64,000 nt of DNA, from contig JAABSA010000005.1 in assembly GCA_011390635.1 (NCBI GenBank), positions 62,001 to 126,000 of the forward strand, written 5' to 3'. Both the position numbers and the translations under genes were made by a program. This stretch comes from Desulfotignum sp. (GTDB taxonomy: Bacteria > Desulfobacterota > Desulfobacteria > Desulfobacterales > Desulfobacteraceae). Position 1 is the first letter of the stretch. The number at the start of each line of letters is the position of its first letter. The notes under the pieces are model-generated. The model was given only the letters and a program-made list of their open reading frames with translations, made no database searches and was not told where the DNA came from. Below are positions 8,231 to 17,135 of the stretch, one piece after another.

Positions 8231-9661
8231 TTACTGCGGTGTTTTTTCGCGTTTTTCAACGGTGTATGCCACCTGCACTTTGATGTTTTTCTGGTCCGCA
8301 AGCCTTATGCTGGCCGGATTCAAAGCAATATCAGCAGTCAGGGTGCCTGATGCATGGATGTTTTCAAGCAAAAGGGGTTCCGTAAACAGGGTATGCATCT
8401 GCCTGAGAACCTGGTTCGGCCCGATGACACCGACCTTTTGTGGAACTGCGGAAGCATGTGTCATAATGAGATCCCGGGCAAGTTCTCCCACCCAGACAGG
8501 CTGAACGGCAAGTTCTTTTTGCATTGAGACATCAACCAGAACCTCAAGCTGGGCTGGTTCTATATTCTTGATAGATATGCCCGGTGGCAGCGTAATGGTA
8601 TTGCGGCTCACAGCCAGGGTGTTGATACCTGGTACGGCATTGGCCAGATTCAGCTTGACACTGATGCGGTCAGGCCCCAGGGATCTGATCAGGGGCCGGG
8701 AACCGCTGAGCAAAAGCCTGATGCTGCTTGCTGAAGAAGAAAAGATTTCCATTTTCTGACCAGGGTTGATGAATTCAACGGGGATATCATGGGTTGCAAG
8801 GGTTTCCATTCCCCTGGAAAAGCTCAGCCACAGCCCGGTTACACAGACCAGACATATGGCAGCTGCAACCGCAAGTTCACGGGTATGTTTTTTAAATCCT
8901 CTGGCAGGGGTATCATCTCCGGCATGCCTGACCAGCAGTTTTTCAAGCACACTGGCATCATTTATATCATAGATCTGGCTGTTCCGTACCAGGGTGATTT
9001 TACCCCGTTCCTCTGAAACAACTATCACCAGGGCATCTGTCTGCTCCGCAAGTCCAAGGGCTGCCCTGTGGCGGGTACCGAAATGGGAAGGGAGATCTGT
9101 GCGCTTTGAAAGCGGAAGAATCACACCGACATCAGTGATCCTGTCTCCCTGGATAACGGCTGCACCGTCATGGACCGGATTGTCATCCCAGAAAATACTC
9201 AACAGCATCTCTTTGGAAAGTTTCCCCTGCCATGGGATGCCCTCTTGAACAACACTTTCCAGACCCTTGTTCAAGGGCAGCACAATCAATGCCCCGGTTT
9301 TCTTTCTTGCCATTTCATACACGCTTTCAACAATGATACCCATGGGGGTTTTGAGCTGATACCGTGGAATACCCCAGAAAAACGATTTCAGATCTTTGGT
9401 TTGAAGCACGGAGGAGATTTCATTGCGGAACACAATAATAATCACCAGGGCTGCAACGGCAATGACACCCTGCAGCACCCAGGTGGTGATGATCAATCCC
9501 ATGGAAACAGCCACCTGCCTGAGAACCCCCAGCACAACCATGGCGAAAAGAACCCGCAGCACATTGGTGCCGCGAAAAAGCACATAAAGACGGAACAGAA
9601 TATAGGTGTTAAGTGCTATATCCAGAACATTCTGCCACCCGATACCCAATAACTGTCCCAT
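8231..9661 (-). CDS. membrane diadenylate cyclase fused to YbbR-like repeats (CdaA-CdaR fusion)
   Basis: 476 residues. Three N-terminal membrane segments (about 10-30, 37-57, 60-80) are followed by a DAC domain (about 95-240) with both catalytic motifs, DGA (NPVHDGAAV) and RHR (GTRHRAALG). Such domains condense two ATP to c-di-AMP. A further membrane segment (about 262-283) leads into extracytoplasmic YbbR-like repeats to the C-terminus. In Firmicutes the cyclase CdaA and its membrane regulator CdaR (YbbR) are separate neighbouring genes. Here both are in one chain, so the regulator is covalently attached. It ends next to the small acidic genes on the other strand and is followed upstream by a DUF2914 gene. 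Confidence 0.9.
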   Translation of the reverse strand: MGQLLGIGWQNVLDIALNTYILFRLYVLFRGTNVLRVLFAMVVLGVLRQVAVSMGLIITTWVLQGVIAVAALVIIIVFRNEISSVLQTKDLKSFFWGIPRYQLKTPMGIIVESVYEMARKKTGALIVLPLNKGLESVVQEGIPWQGKLSKEMLLSIFWDDNPVHDGAAVIQGDRITDVGVILPLSKRTDLPSHFGTRHRAALGLAEQTDALVIVVSEERGKITLVRNSQIYDINDASVLEKLLVRHAGDDTPARGFKKHTRELAVAAAICLVCVTGLWLSFSRGMETLATHDIPVEFINPGQKMEIFSSSASSIRLLLSGSRPLIRSLGPDRISVKLNLANAVPGINTLAVSRNTITLPPGISIKNIEPAQLEVLVDVSMQKELAVQPVWVGELARDLIMTHASAVPQKVGVIGPNQVLRQMHTLFTEPLLLENIHASGTLTADIALNPASIRLADQKNIKVQVAYTVEKREKTPQ

Positions 9662-9667
9662 GGCTGA

Positions 9668-10096
9668 TCAGTCGGAAATACTGAATCTAAGGGTTTTCAT
9701 AATCATTCCCTGACTGTCAACGATCTCAACCCGCCACGCCCCTTTATCCACATCCCGCAGCTGCATGCTGCTGAACGAAGACCATTTGGGAGGGTTAAGC
9801 GCCAGTTTTGCATTGGATATCAGACGATCCTGCCGGTACCACCGGTGATAAATATCGTTTTTTTCAGGCACCGGATCAAAAGCGGTAAAGCAGTAGACCC
9901 TGCCCAGAGAAATGGAAAACACGACTGCCTGGTTGACAGGTTTGAAGTTTTCAATGGTCTCGCACATTACCGCCAGGACCAGCACAGGCGGTGCTGCCGA
10001 CTTAGGCTGGTCCTGGGCAAGGGCATAGGAACCGGCAGCTGCCGCAGCACACAACAACAGCAAAACAGCAGCAGCCCTTATGAAAGTTGTATTCAT
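9668..10096 (-). CDS. exported DUF2914-type protein
   Basis: 142 residues from the ATG at 10096. That start places a signal peptide (leucine/alanine-rich, predicted cleavage near YALA-QDQ) at the N-terminus; a longer frame from 10201 would bury it. The mature part has the DUF2914 pattern (GRVYCFTAFD, HRWYRQDRLI, KGAWRVEIVD), a periplasmic beta-rich domain of unknown role often seen beside cytochrome or membrane genes. It lies 6 bp upstream of the diadenylate cyclase, so the two are probably co-transcribed. Confidence 0.75.
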   Translation of the reverse strand: MNTTFIRAAAVLLLLCAAAAAGSYALAQDQPKSAAPPVLVLAVMCETIENFKPVNQAVVFSISLGRVYCFTAFDPVPEKNDIYHRWYRQDRLISNAKLALNPPKWSSFSSMQLRDVDKGAWRVEIVDSQGMIMKTLRFSISD

Positions 10097-10173
10097 GGGC
10101 TTGATGATACCTGGGAATCCATCTGTTTTCAAGTCTGAAACCTGGACAGACAGCAATTTTTTTCCATTGATTC

Positions 10174-10196
10174 TTTTGTAACGGACTGGTACAAAA
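10174..10196. promoter_or_regulatory. inverted repeat in the divergent promoter region
   Basis: TTTTGTA and TACAAAA with a 9-bp spacer, between the divergent DUF2914 and asparaginase genes. It lies 7 bp from the palindrome at 10204, so it could be half of a regulator-binding region. Confidence 0.35.
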
Positions 10197-10203
10197 AACA
10201 AAT

Positions 10204-10217
10204 TTGTTACGTAACAA
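10204..10217. promoter_or_regulatory. perfect 14-bp palindrome, putative operator
   Basis: TTGTTACGTAACAA is a perfect palindrome located 47 bp before the asparaginase start and just upstream of promoter-like boxes at 10222-10250. The regulator is unknown. Confidence 0.4.
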
Positions 10218-10221
10218 GATG

Positions 10222-10250
10222 TTGACGTCCATATATTACCATCATATTAT
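10222..10250 (+). promoter_or_regulatory. possible sigma-70 promoter of the asparaginase gene
   Basis: TTGACG and TATTAT are exactly 17 bp apart. The -10 box ends only 13 bp before the ATG at 10264, which would give an almost leaderless mRNA, so the match may be fortuitous. Confidence 0.3.
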
Positions 10251-10263
10251 CAGGGACCATGAC

Positions 10264-11265
10264 ATGAAACCACATGTTGTCATACTCGCCACCGGAGGTA
10301 CCATTGCCGGAATCAGCCACGCACCTGCCACAGCCGGCTACAGTTCCGGCCAGGTAACCATCCAGCAGATGATTGCCTCCATACCGGATATTGATGCGCT
10401 AGCACGGTTGACAGGAGAGCAGATCAGCAACGTGGGATCCCAGGACATGTCCTTTGACATCCTGATCCGTCTGACCCGCCGCATCAACGACCTGCTGGGC
10501 CAAGACGATATTGACGGCATCGTGGTGACCCATGGCACCGATACCATGGAGGAAACCGCGTTTTTTTTACACCTTACCGTGAACAGCCCCAAACCCGTTG
10601 TGGTTACCGGCGCCATGCGGCCCGCCAATGCCATCTCCGCTGACGGTCCTCTCAATCTTTTCAATTCCGTGGCTGTGGCAGCTGATCCGGATGCCCGGGA
10701 ACGGGGCGTGCTGGTGGTAATGAATGACAGAATCCACGGTGCCCATTCCCTGACCAAAACCAACACCACCTCTGTTGAAACTTTTTTATCCCCGGTAAAC
10801 GGCCTGGTGGGAACTGTAAATTACGGCGACACCGTTTATTTCCGGTTTCCCTTCCGGCGACACACCTTTTTAAGCACTTTTTCCACCCTGTTCTGCCGCC
10901 AGGACCCGATCATCCTGCCCCGGGTGGATATTGTTTATGCCTGCCTTGACATGCCGCCGGATCTTATTGATTGTTCAGTGGCCGGTGGCGCTGCGGGCAT
11001 TGTCATCGCCGGTGACGGCAACGGCAACATGAACCAGGCCACCATGGAAAAAGCGGCGCAAATGGCCGGCCGGGGTGTTTTTATTGTCAGAAGTTCCCGG
11101 GTGCCCACGGGCAGTGTGGGCCGGAATATTGAAGTGGATGATGATGCCTGCGGATTTATCGTCTCAGATGAACTCAACCCTGCCAAAGCACGAATCCTGC
11201 TCATGCTGGCCCTGGCAGAAAAAAACAGTCCCCGGATGGTCCAGCAGTTGTTTTACACCTATTAA
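10264..11265 (+). CDS. L-asparaginase family amidohydrolase
   Basis: 333 residues from the ATG at 10264, preceded by AGGGA. The two catalytic signatures of the asparaginase/glutaminase family are present: the N-terminal threonine motif ATGGTIAG and the HGTDTMEETAFF motif. The first Met of the longer frame at 10204 falls in the palindrome and adds no signal peptide, so I place the enzyme in the cytoplasm. The expected reaction is L-asparagine to aspartate and ammonia. The stop overlaps the end of the convergent amidase gene by 4 bp. Confidence 0.9.
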   Translation: MKPHVVILATGGTIAGISHAPATAGYSSGQVTIQQMIASIPDIDALARLTGEQISNVGSQDMSFDILIRLTRRINDLLGQDDIDGIVVTHGTDTMEETAFFLHLTVNSPKPVVVTGAMRPANAISADGPLNLFNSVAVAADPDARERGVLVVMNDRIHGAHSLTKTNTTSVETFLSPVNGLVGTVNYGDTVYFRFPFRRHTFLSTFSTLFCRQDPIILPRVDIVYACLDMPPDLIDCSVAGGAAGIVIAGDGNGNMNQATMEKAAQMAGRGVFIVRSSRVPTGSVGRNIEVDDDACGFIVSDELNPAKARILLMLALAEKNSPRMVQQLFYTY

Positions 11266-12623
11266 CCGATATCATCCAGTGGCAGATAAATCCGGGTGCC
11301 TTTGGGCAGATTGGAAAAATCCATTATTGTATCGCCGGTTTTGACATGGCCCGGCGGCAGAAAATACACTGTTCCCGGGTCTTTGTATTTTTGCCCGGCA
11401 ATGCCGTAGGCAGTTCGTTCACCTGTTATTACAAACGGCCCACGGTACCCTACAATCAGCTGTGTGTTCTCTGGCAGGTCATCCCAGTCTGAAATACGGG
11501 ATCCGGGAAAAATTGTGCCTGACGGCAGAAAATAAATGGTGGAATCAAAACGGTAGGCAGGGCCGGCATGCGACCAGGCTGTCATCCGGTCGGTAATGAC
11601 TTTCACCGGGATTCCGGGATCATCTGGCTTTTCCGTTACGATTTCCTGGTTGAGCAGCACTTTGGTGTTGACCGGCAACAGGTGCCAGCCGATGGTATCT
11701 GTTATCTGATCTCCGGAAAGAATGCGGCCGCCTGGCAGAACATATGCTGTGGTCCGATTGTCGTAATCCTCCCCTGCAATGGACCAGGCGGTATTGTCTT
11801 TGGAAATAAGATTGGAAACCGGGGCCGTGGCCGCCACCTGGGCCACCACCGACTGTTTTCCATAAAACAGCTCGGCCAGATAGGGATCAGGCAGCAGCCG
11901 CCCCGTCCTGACATCCGGGTCAAATGCCAGGGTGGATCCCAGGCCGGCCCGGGACCGGTCAAAGTTTTTGGCACACCGTTTCCGCCCCCGATGGTCCTTT
12001 GGAAACCACGGATTGGGCCTGCCAAAGGCTATCTGGCTGTGGGTAAGGACGGCTGTATCATCCAGGCTGTAAACTTTCTGGAGGATATCGATGAGCAGGG
12101 CAGCAGACCGATACTGCTGGTCCGTCAAAGGGGCGGAATGATATCCCACCAGTTCAATGCCAATGGAAACAGATGATATATCCTGCCGGCCCTGCCACAT
12201 GGACAACCCGGCATGGTCTGCCCGGAAATGTTTGTCCAGGATCCGGTATGTGCGGCCGTTTCTGGCGATCACATAATGGGCATGCCCCCCCGGGGTAGTG
12301 TGGCCGCTTTTGAACCGTTTCCCCTTGGAAACCACCCGCAGAGTGGCGGACAGACCCAGTTCAGAGGTATGGACAATAATATGCCGGGTTGTTTTCCGCG
12401 CGACTTTTTTAAAACTATTATTGAGCTGATTTCTATGGTCTATGATGGCATTTTGAAACTGCTGATAATCAGAGCGGCTGTATTCGGAACAGGCACCAGT
12501 ACCGGAAAACCCGGTCACAAAAGATACAAGCGCAAAAGCTAAAATCAGCCATTTACAGCCTTTTTCTGTAAATTCGCTGACCTGTCTCTTGAAGATCTCT
12601 GTCTTTGTCCACACACATTTCAT
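11262..12623 (-). CDS. exported N-acetylmuramoyl-L-alanine amidase with three C-terminal repeats
   Basis: 453 residues. An N-terminal membrane or signal segment (about residues 24-45) precedes an Amidase_2 (PGRP/AmpD-like) zinc amidase domain (about 75-230) with the His motifs GGHAHYVIARNG, RADHAGLS, IGIELVG and LTHSQIAFGRPNP. Such enzymes cleave the amide between MurNAc and the stem peptide of peptidoglycan. The C-terminal third holds three related units of about 55 residues. Each has a TAW-AG motif, a Y-LPxG motif and an LP-T motif. They are unknown to me and may bind the cell wall. Confidence 0.85.
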   Translation of the reverse strand: MKCVWTKTEIFKRQVSEFTEKGCKWLILAFALVSFVTGFSGTGACSEYSRSDYQQFQNAIIDHRNQLNNSFKKVARKTTRHIIVHTSELGLSATLRVVSKGKRFKSGHTTPGGHAHYVIARNGRTYRILDKHFRADHAGLSMWQGRQDISSVSIGIELVGYHSAPLTDQQYRSAALLIDILQKVYSLDDTAVLTHSQIAFGRPNPWFPKDHRGRKRCAKNFDRSRAGLGSTLAFDPDVRTGRLLPDPYLAELFYGKQSVVAQVAATAPVSNLISKDNTAWSIAGEDYDNRTTAYVLPGGRILSGDQITDTIGWHLLPVNTKVLLNQEIVTEKPDDPGIPVKVITDRMTAWSHAGPAYRFDSTIYFLPSGTIFPGSRISDWDDLPENTQLIVGYRGPFVITGERTAYGIAGQKYKDPGTVYFLPPGHVKTGDTIMDFSNLPKGTRIYLPLDDIG

Positions 12624-12766
12624 TGGTTCAAGTATACCAGTGGTGACAAAAAAGGGAAAGCAGGATCTTTTTTATAACGGCCATGCCCTGCCTGACGGAA
12701 CAAAGCATGAAAAAATCCGCTGAGTTACCCGGTTCTGTAATAGATAAGTGTTCAGATCGTATTGCA

Positions 12767-14770
12767 TCAAACCTTAAACTGCCCCACCATCTCCCCAAGC
12801 CGGGCTGCCAGTTTGGAAAGATCTTCAGAGCTTTCATTAACCTGGGCGCTGCGATCTGCCATATCAGCGGCTGACTTATGGACGTCGGTAATATCCTTTG
12901 TGATTTCATCGGCAACTGCGGAACTCTGGCCGACATTCTGGTTTACCTCTTCAATGCCGGATGATGCCTGGCCGATGTTGGTTGCGATTTCCCGGGTAGC
13001 TGCGGATTGTTCCTCCACTGCCGTGGCAATGGTGGCCACGATCTCATTGACATCTTTTATCACCTGGGAAATTTCATTTATCCCGGACATGGTGCCGTCG
13101 GAACTTTCCTGGATATGATCAATTTTTGACTTGATATCCATGGATGCTTCCGAGGTCTGTTTAGCCAGCTCCTTGATTTCATTGGCCACCACCGCAAATC
13201 CTTTTCCGGCCTCTCCGGCCCGGGCAGCCTCAATGGTGGCGTTCAAAGAAAGCAGGTTGACCTGTTCGGAAATATCCGTAATGGTTTCCACCACCTTGCC
13301 GATGGACTGGGCTGCCTGGCTCAGCTGCAGCATTTTTTCTCTGGAATCGCCTGCCTTGATTACGGCATTGTCTGAAATCGTCCTGGCTTTTTCCGCATTC
13401 TGGGCAATCTCGCTGATGGTCGCATTCATCTCATCAGCCGCAGCAGCGACCGTGTTAAGATTGGTGCTGGATTCTTCCATGGCTGCTGACACCGAATTCA
13501 TGTTTGCAGTCATCTCTTCTGCCGCCGCTGCCACAGTACTGGCTTTTTCCGATGTGTTCCCGGCCCCCTCGGTCATCTGCTCCGATATGGATGACAACTG
13601 CGTGGCAGAAGCAGACAGGGTGTCCACTCCCTGGGTAATATCGGTGATCATGGCCTGGAGTTTGGCCATGAACGTATTGACCGCCTGTGATAAAATACCC
13701 ACTTCGTCCTGGCTGGCCACAGACAGCCGCTTGGTCAGATCCCCTTCTCCCTGGGAGATATCCGCAAGCCCGGCTACGGCCTCGTTGATTGGCCTGGTAA
13801 TACCGGCGGCAGCAAACCAGAGACATATGCCCACCACCACCATGGCGATCAGACCCACAATGATATTATACAGGGTCATTTCCCGTACATCAGCCATCAA
13901 TTCGGACTGGTCCTGGGTAACCCCGATGCTCCACCCGGTTAACGGAACGTGGGCAAACCCGGCTGTTTTATGGGTGCCTTTGAACACATATTCCGCCACC
14001 CCGGTTTCTTTTGCCATCATACGCCGGGTAATTTCTTCCATGCCTGGCAGGGTGTTGAGATCCAGCTCAAAAATAAATTCCTTGTTGGGGTGGGCTATGA
14101 CAATGCCATCGCTGTTGATCACATAGGGATAACCGGTTTGCCCGATTTTAATGGATGTAATCTTTTCAGACAGGGTGTCCAGCTTTACCACCGCAATAAA
14201 TACCCCGGCAAATTCTCCTGTGCTGGTTTTCAAGGGAGTACTTGCCACTACCACGGGATCGCCTGAAGATCTTGAGGCAACCGCTTCACCAATAATGGCG
14301 TTACCCTGCCTTGCAGCGATAAAATAATCCCGGTCTTTGATGTTGACCTTGTTTTCCCGCATGGCACCCCCCATGCTGTCGCTGATGGACAGCCCGGTGG
14401 CATCTGCCAGGACAAAGAGTTCATAACCCTGGCCCACTGATTCAAACGCGTTGACCAGGTGAGCATCCATGGCTTTGAGACTGTCCATGGATCCTTCAAC
14501 GCCCTCTTTTGCGACTTGCTCAACCGCTGCATGAACCAGGGGATTAAGGGCCATGCCCCGGACAAATTTCAATTCTGCTTCCATGACCGCCCCGGTCATG
14601 GAAGCCAGATCACTGGCCACTTGGAAGAGCTCACTTTGGGCGCGCTTGACAAGACCGTCGGCAGATTTTTGCAGGGAAATCGCCCCTACCACTATCAATG
14701 GCACCAGCACCAAAAACAGGCCCCCGACAATCAGTTTAAACCCCAGTGTAAGATCCCTGATCTTTTTCAT
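12767..14770 (-). CDS. methyl-accepting chemotaxis protein with a Cache sensor
   Basis: 667 residues. A first membrane segment (about 12-34), a periplasmic double-Cache-type ligand domain (about 35-280, with [19 protein letters not shown]), a second membrane segment (about 293-315), a HAMP domain, and a long cytoplasmic coiled coil. The conserved hairpin tip is complete ([31 protein letters not shown] region). It should signal to CheA/CheW at the cell pole. No che genes are present in the window. AGGTAAC precedes the ATG. The Cache domain suggests a small organic ligand, but none can be named. Confidence 0.95.
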   Translation of the reverse strand: MKKIRDLTLGFKLIVGGLFLVLVPLIVVGAISLQKSADGLVKRAQSELFQVASDLASMTGAVMEAELKFVRGMALNPLVHAAVEQVAKEGVEGSMDSLKAMDAHLVNAFESVGQGYELFVLADATGLSISDSMGGAMRENKVNIKDRDYFIAARQGNAIIGEAVASRSSGDPVVVASTPLKTSTGEFAGVFIAVVKLDTLSEKITSIKIGQTGYPYVINSDGIVIAHPNKEFIFELDLNTLPGMEEITRRMMAKETGVAEYVFKGTHKTAGFAHVPLTGWSIGVTQDQSELMADVREMTLYNIIVGLIAMVVVGICLWFAAAGITRPINEAVAGLADISQGEGDLTKRLSVASQDEVGILSQAVNTFMAKLQAMITDITQGVDTLSASATQLSSISEQMTEGAGNTSEKASTVAAAAEEMTANMNSVSAAMEESSTNLNTVAAAADEMNATISEIAQNAEKARTISDNAVIKAGDSREKMLQLSQAAQSIGKVVETITDISEQVNLLSLNATIEAARAGEAGKGFAVVANEIKELAKQTSEASMDIKSKIDHIQESSDGTMSGINEISQVIKDVNEIVATIATAVEEQSAATREIATNIGQASSGIEEVNQNVGQSSAVADEITKDITDVHKSAADMADRSAQVNESSEDLSKLAARLGEMVGQFKV

Positions 14771-14956
14771 GTTACCTGTCCCCTAACTTTAAATTGACCG
14801 TGTCTTACGACAGCAGTGATGCAGATTTTTTACCCCTTATTTTGGTTATCATACCCTATGCAGCTTTAATGTCAAGACCCACAAAGACCGCAGCGGGCAG
14901 AGATATGGCGATGTCCGAAGACCGCCCCTCTGGAACTTATCATCCTTGAAAAAATC

Positions 14957-16135
14957 CTACACCACATTCAGTTCCTTGTACAATTTGTTGGCGGCAAAAC
15001 GCTCAAAGGCAAAACATCCCAGGTCCAGTGTCTTATAGCGACCATATGTTACCAGTTCAGAAACCGCTCTGCCGACCCCCGGGGACTGCTGAAGCCCGTG
15101 ACCGCTGAATCCGTTGGCAAAAATAAAATTGGTTACCTCGGGATGGGCACCGATGATTGCATTCTGATCCTTTACATTATAGGCGTAATGACCTGCCCAG
15201 GATGATATCCGCTTGATGGCGTCAAAGGCCGGCACCCGTTCCGCCAGAATCGGCCACAATTCTTCTTCAAAAACCGCATAATCCATATAAAAATCATCAC
15301 AGTCTGGATCATTTTTTTCATCCGGGGATTTGCCGCAAATATAATTCTGCCCTTCCGGCCGGAAATAAGCGCCGGTAGGATCAACAACCAGCGGGCAATC
15401 GGGCAGCTGGGTATCGCATTTAAACAAAAACACAAACCGTTTGCGGGAATGGACCGGCAGGTCTGCAATGCCTGCCATTTGCGCTACATGTGCTGCCTTG
15501 GGACCGGCGGTATTTATAAAGATACCCCCGTTTATGGTCTCACCGGACTCCAATATAATTTGCCCAATTTTTTGTCCCGTGCGCTTTATCCCGACCACCT
15601 GGTCTTTACAATATGTTACCCCAAGACTTTTGGCTTTGTTCTTGAATGCCATGGTAAGGCAATGGGGATCAAACCAGCCTGCATCTGCAAATCCAAATGA
15701 ACCGGCAGAAAGGTCGTCTGTGTGCAGCCAATCAAATTTTTCTTTTAATTGGGCCTGGTCCAGAATCTGTACATTGGCACCGGCGGCGGTCTGTGTTTCA
15801 TGGTTTTTGAGCAACACCGGCATGCCTTTTTCGGTGGCCAGAAAAAGATACCCATTTTCCATGAAATCAACATTAACCGGGTCGTCATCAAATTGTAAAT
15901 ACGCATTGATGTTTTTGATAAATGAGGCACCAAATTGGGACAGCTGAATATTTTCTGTATTGGAAAACTGCTGACGAATACCGCCGGCAGAAAGGCTTGT
16001 GGAACATTGGGCATAGGTTGGATCTTTTTCGACAACCAGAATTTTTCCTGTAAAATCGGGATTGCTGGCCAGAAAATAAGCGGTTGAACTGCCCATGACC
16101 GCCCCACCAATAATGATTACATCATAGGTTTCCAT
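14957..16135 (-). CDS. FAD-dependent amine/amino-acid oxidoreductase (DAO family)
   Basis: 392 residues. The N-terminal dinucleotide-binding motif is DVIIIGGAVMGSSTAYFLAS, and the C-terminal FAD contact is GFSGHGLQQSPGVGRAVSEL, both characteristic of the DadA / sarcosine oxidase beta / glycine oxidase group. It probably oxidises a secondary amine or D-amino acid. The substrate cannot be inferred. It is transcribed away from a GntR-family regulator with a strong inverted repeat in the shared promoter region, so that regulator probably controls it. Confidence 0.88.
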   Translation of the reverse strand: METYDVIIIGGAVMGSSTAYFLASNPDFTGKILVVEKDPTYAQCSTSLSAGGIRQQFSNTENIQLSQFGASFIKNINAYLQFDDDPVNVDFMENGYLFLATEKGMPVLLKNHETQTAAGANVQILDQAQLKEKFDWLHTDDLSAGSFGFADAGWFDPHCLTMAFKNKAKSLGVTYCKDQVVGIKRTGQKIGQIILESGETINGGIFINTAGPKAAHVAQMAGIADLPVHSRKRFVFLFKCDTQLPDCPLVVDPTGAYFRPEGQNYICGKSPDEKNDPDCDDFYMDYAVFEEELWPILAERVPAFDAIKRISSWAGHYAYNVKDQNAIIGAHPEVTNFIFANGFSGHGLQQSPGVGRAVSELVTYGRYKTLDLGCFAFERFAANKLYKELNVV

Positions 16136-16244
16136 GTGTGATGACTCCTCTTTTTCACCGGCTGTGGTACCCCACAGACAATTAGGTTACATAGTTTATA
16201 AAATTGTGCTGCACCAAATTTTGTCTGCAACAGAATGTTTTTAT

Positions 16245-16274
16245 AATATTTTATTGGTATACCAAAAAAATATT
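16245..16274. promoter_or_regulatory. near-perfect 30-bp inverted repeat, putative GntR operator
   Basis: The centre is TTGGTATACCAA (16254-16265). The 15-nt arms at 16245-16259 and 16260-16274 pair with one mismatch. It lies in the divergent region between the FAD oxidoreductase and the GntR regulator, the usual place for an operator of such a pair. Confidence 0.65.
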
Positions 16275-16330
16275 TAAAGTCAATATCTATTTATTCCTGT
16301 TTTCAGTGGTAATATCTGGAAAAAGCAGAT

Positions 16331-17026
16331 ATGTATCATTATAGTATACCAAAAAAATATTATAAAAGGCCAATGAATCAGCAAATTTACCATACCCTGC
16401 GGAACCGAATTATTTTTTTAGAATATGCACCAGGGCATATTCTAAAAGAACAGGTTCTGGCGGAAGAATTCGGTGTCAGCCGCACCCCGCTTCGCACGGT
16501 GCTGTTCCGCCTGGAATGGGATCATCTGGTCAAAATACTGCCCCGCACCGGCATCCAGGTATCGGAGCTGGAACTGAACACCATCACCCATGTGTTCCAG
16601 GCCCGGCTGGAGCTGGAATCGGTCATCGGCACCATGGCGGCAGAACGCTTCACCCGGTCCCATTTCACCCGTCTGGACCAGTTTTCACACCAGTGCCGGT
16701 CCCTTTTGAATCACCAGGACATAAGATCTCTGGCCCGGCTGGATATGGACTTGAAACAGCTGTTTCATGATGCTGCAGCAAACCCGTTTTTAACGGAAAT
16801 GTCCGACCGGTTGTATGTGCTGACCTTTCGTCTGTGGTATTTTAATCTGGTAAAAATGGACAACCAGGCCCTGGCAAAAGAAGCCCTGTGCCTTCAAACA
16901 GATCTTGGGGCTCTGACACAGATTCTGGGCACAGGTCCTCCCGAGGCTGTGGGAAAAACCAGAAAAGAACAGCTTTTAGAGCATATACAACGCATCCGCA
17001 CCACTTTTTTAGGATTCACTATTTGA
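16331..17026 (+). CDS. GntR-family transcriptional regulator (FadR/FCD subgroup)
   Basis: 231 residues from 16331. A winged helix-turn-helix (QIYHTLRNRIIFLEYAPGHI, then LAEEFGVSRTPLRTVLFRLE) is followed by an all-helical FCD effector domain. The start is uncertain. The ATG at 16331 has a weak GGAAAA box 8 bp upstream. The ATG at 16373 has AAAAGG only 3 bp upstream but would leave the repeated operator sequence outside the gene. Because of the divergent arrangement and the shared operator copies, it probably represses the neighbouring FAD oxidoreductase and itself. Confidence 0.88.
   Translation: MYHYSIPKKYYKRPMNQQIYHTLRNRIIFLEYAPGHILKEQVLAEEFGVSRTPLRTVLFRLEWDHLVKILPRTGIQVSELELNTITHVFQARLELESVIGTMAAERFTRSHFTRLDQFSHQCRSLLNHQDIRSLARLDMDLKQLFHDAAANPFLTEMSDRLYVLTFRLWYFNLVKMDNQALAKEALCLQTDLGALTQILGTGPPEAVGKTRKEQLLEHIQRIRTTFLGFTI
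16344..16361 (+). promoter_or_regulatory. second copy of the operator half, GTATACCAAAAAAATATT
   Basis: This 18-nt sequence is identical to 16257-16274 and lies 12 bp before the alternative start of the GntR gene at 16373. If 16373 is the true start, it is placed for autoregulation. Confidence 0.5.
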
Positions 17027-17045
17027 GACTGGGACTACAGTCTCA
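17024..17045 (+). terminator. hairpin overlapping the GntR stop codon
   Basis: TGAGACTG and CAGTCTCA form a perfect 8-bp stem around a 6-nt loop that begins at the stop codon. There is no T-run, so terminator function is uncertain. Confidence 0.3.
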
Positions 17046-17135
17046 GTGCTTTGCCCAAGAAGCCCCCGCTGTATTCTAAAAACAGTGGAAAGAGTAGTCA
17101 CTGGAAAATACCGCAAGGGTTTCTGCCGGACAGGA

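Noticed and set aside
13131-14126. Rightward ORF of 331 codons opposite the chemoreceptor
   Set aside because: The coiled-coil codon pattern of the receptor opens a Ser/Ala-rich antisense frame; no ribosome site or domain.
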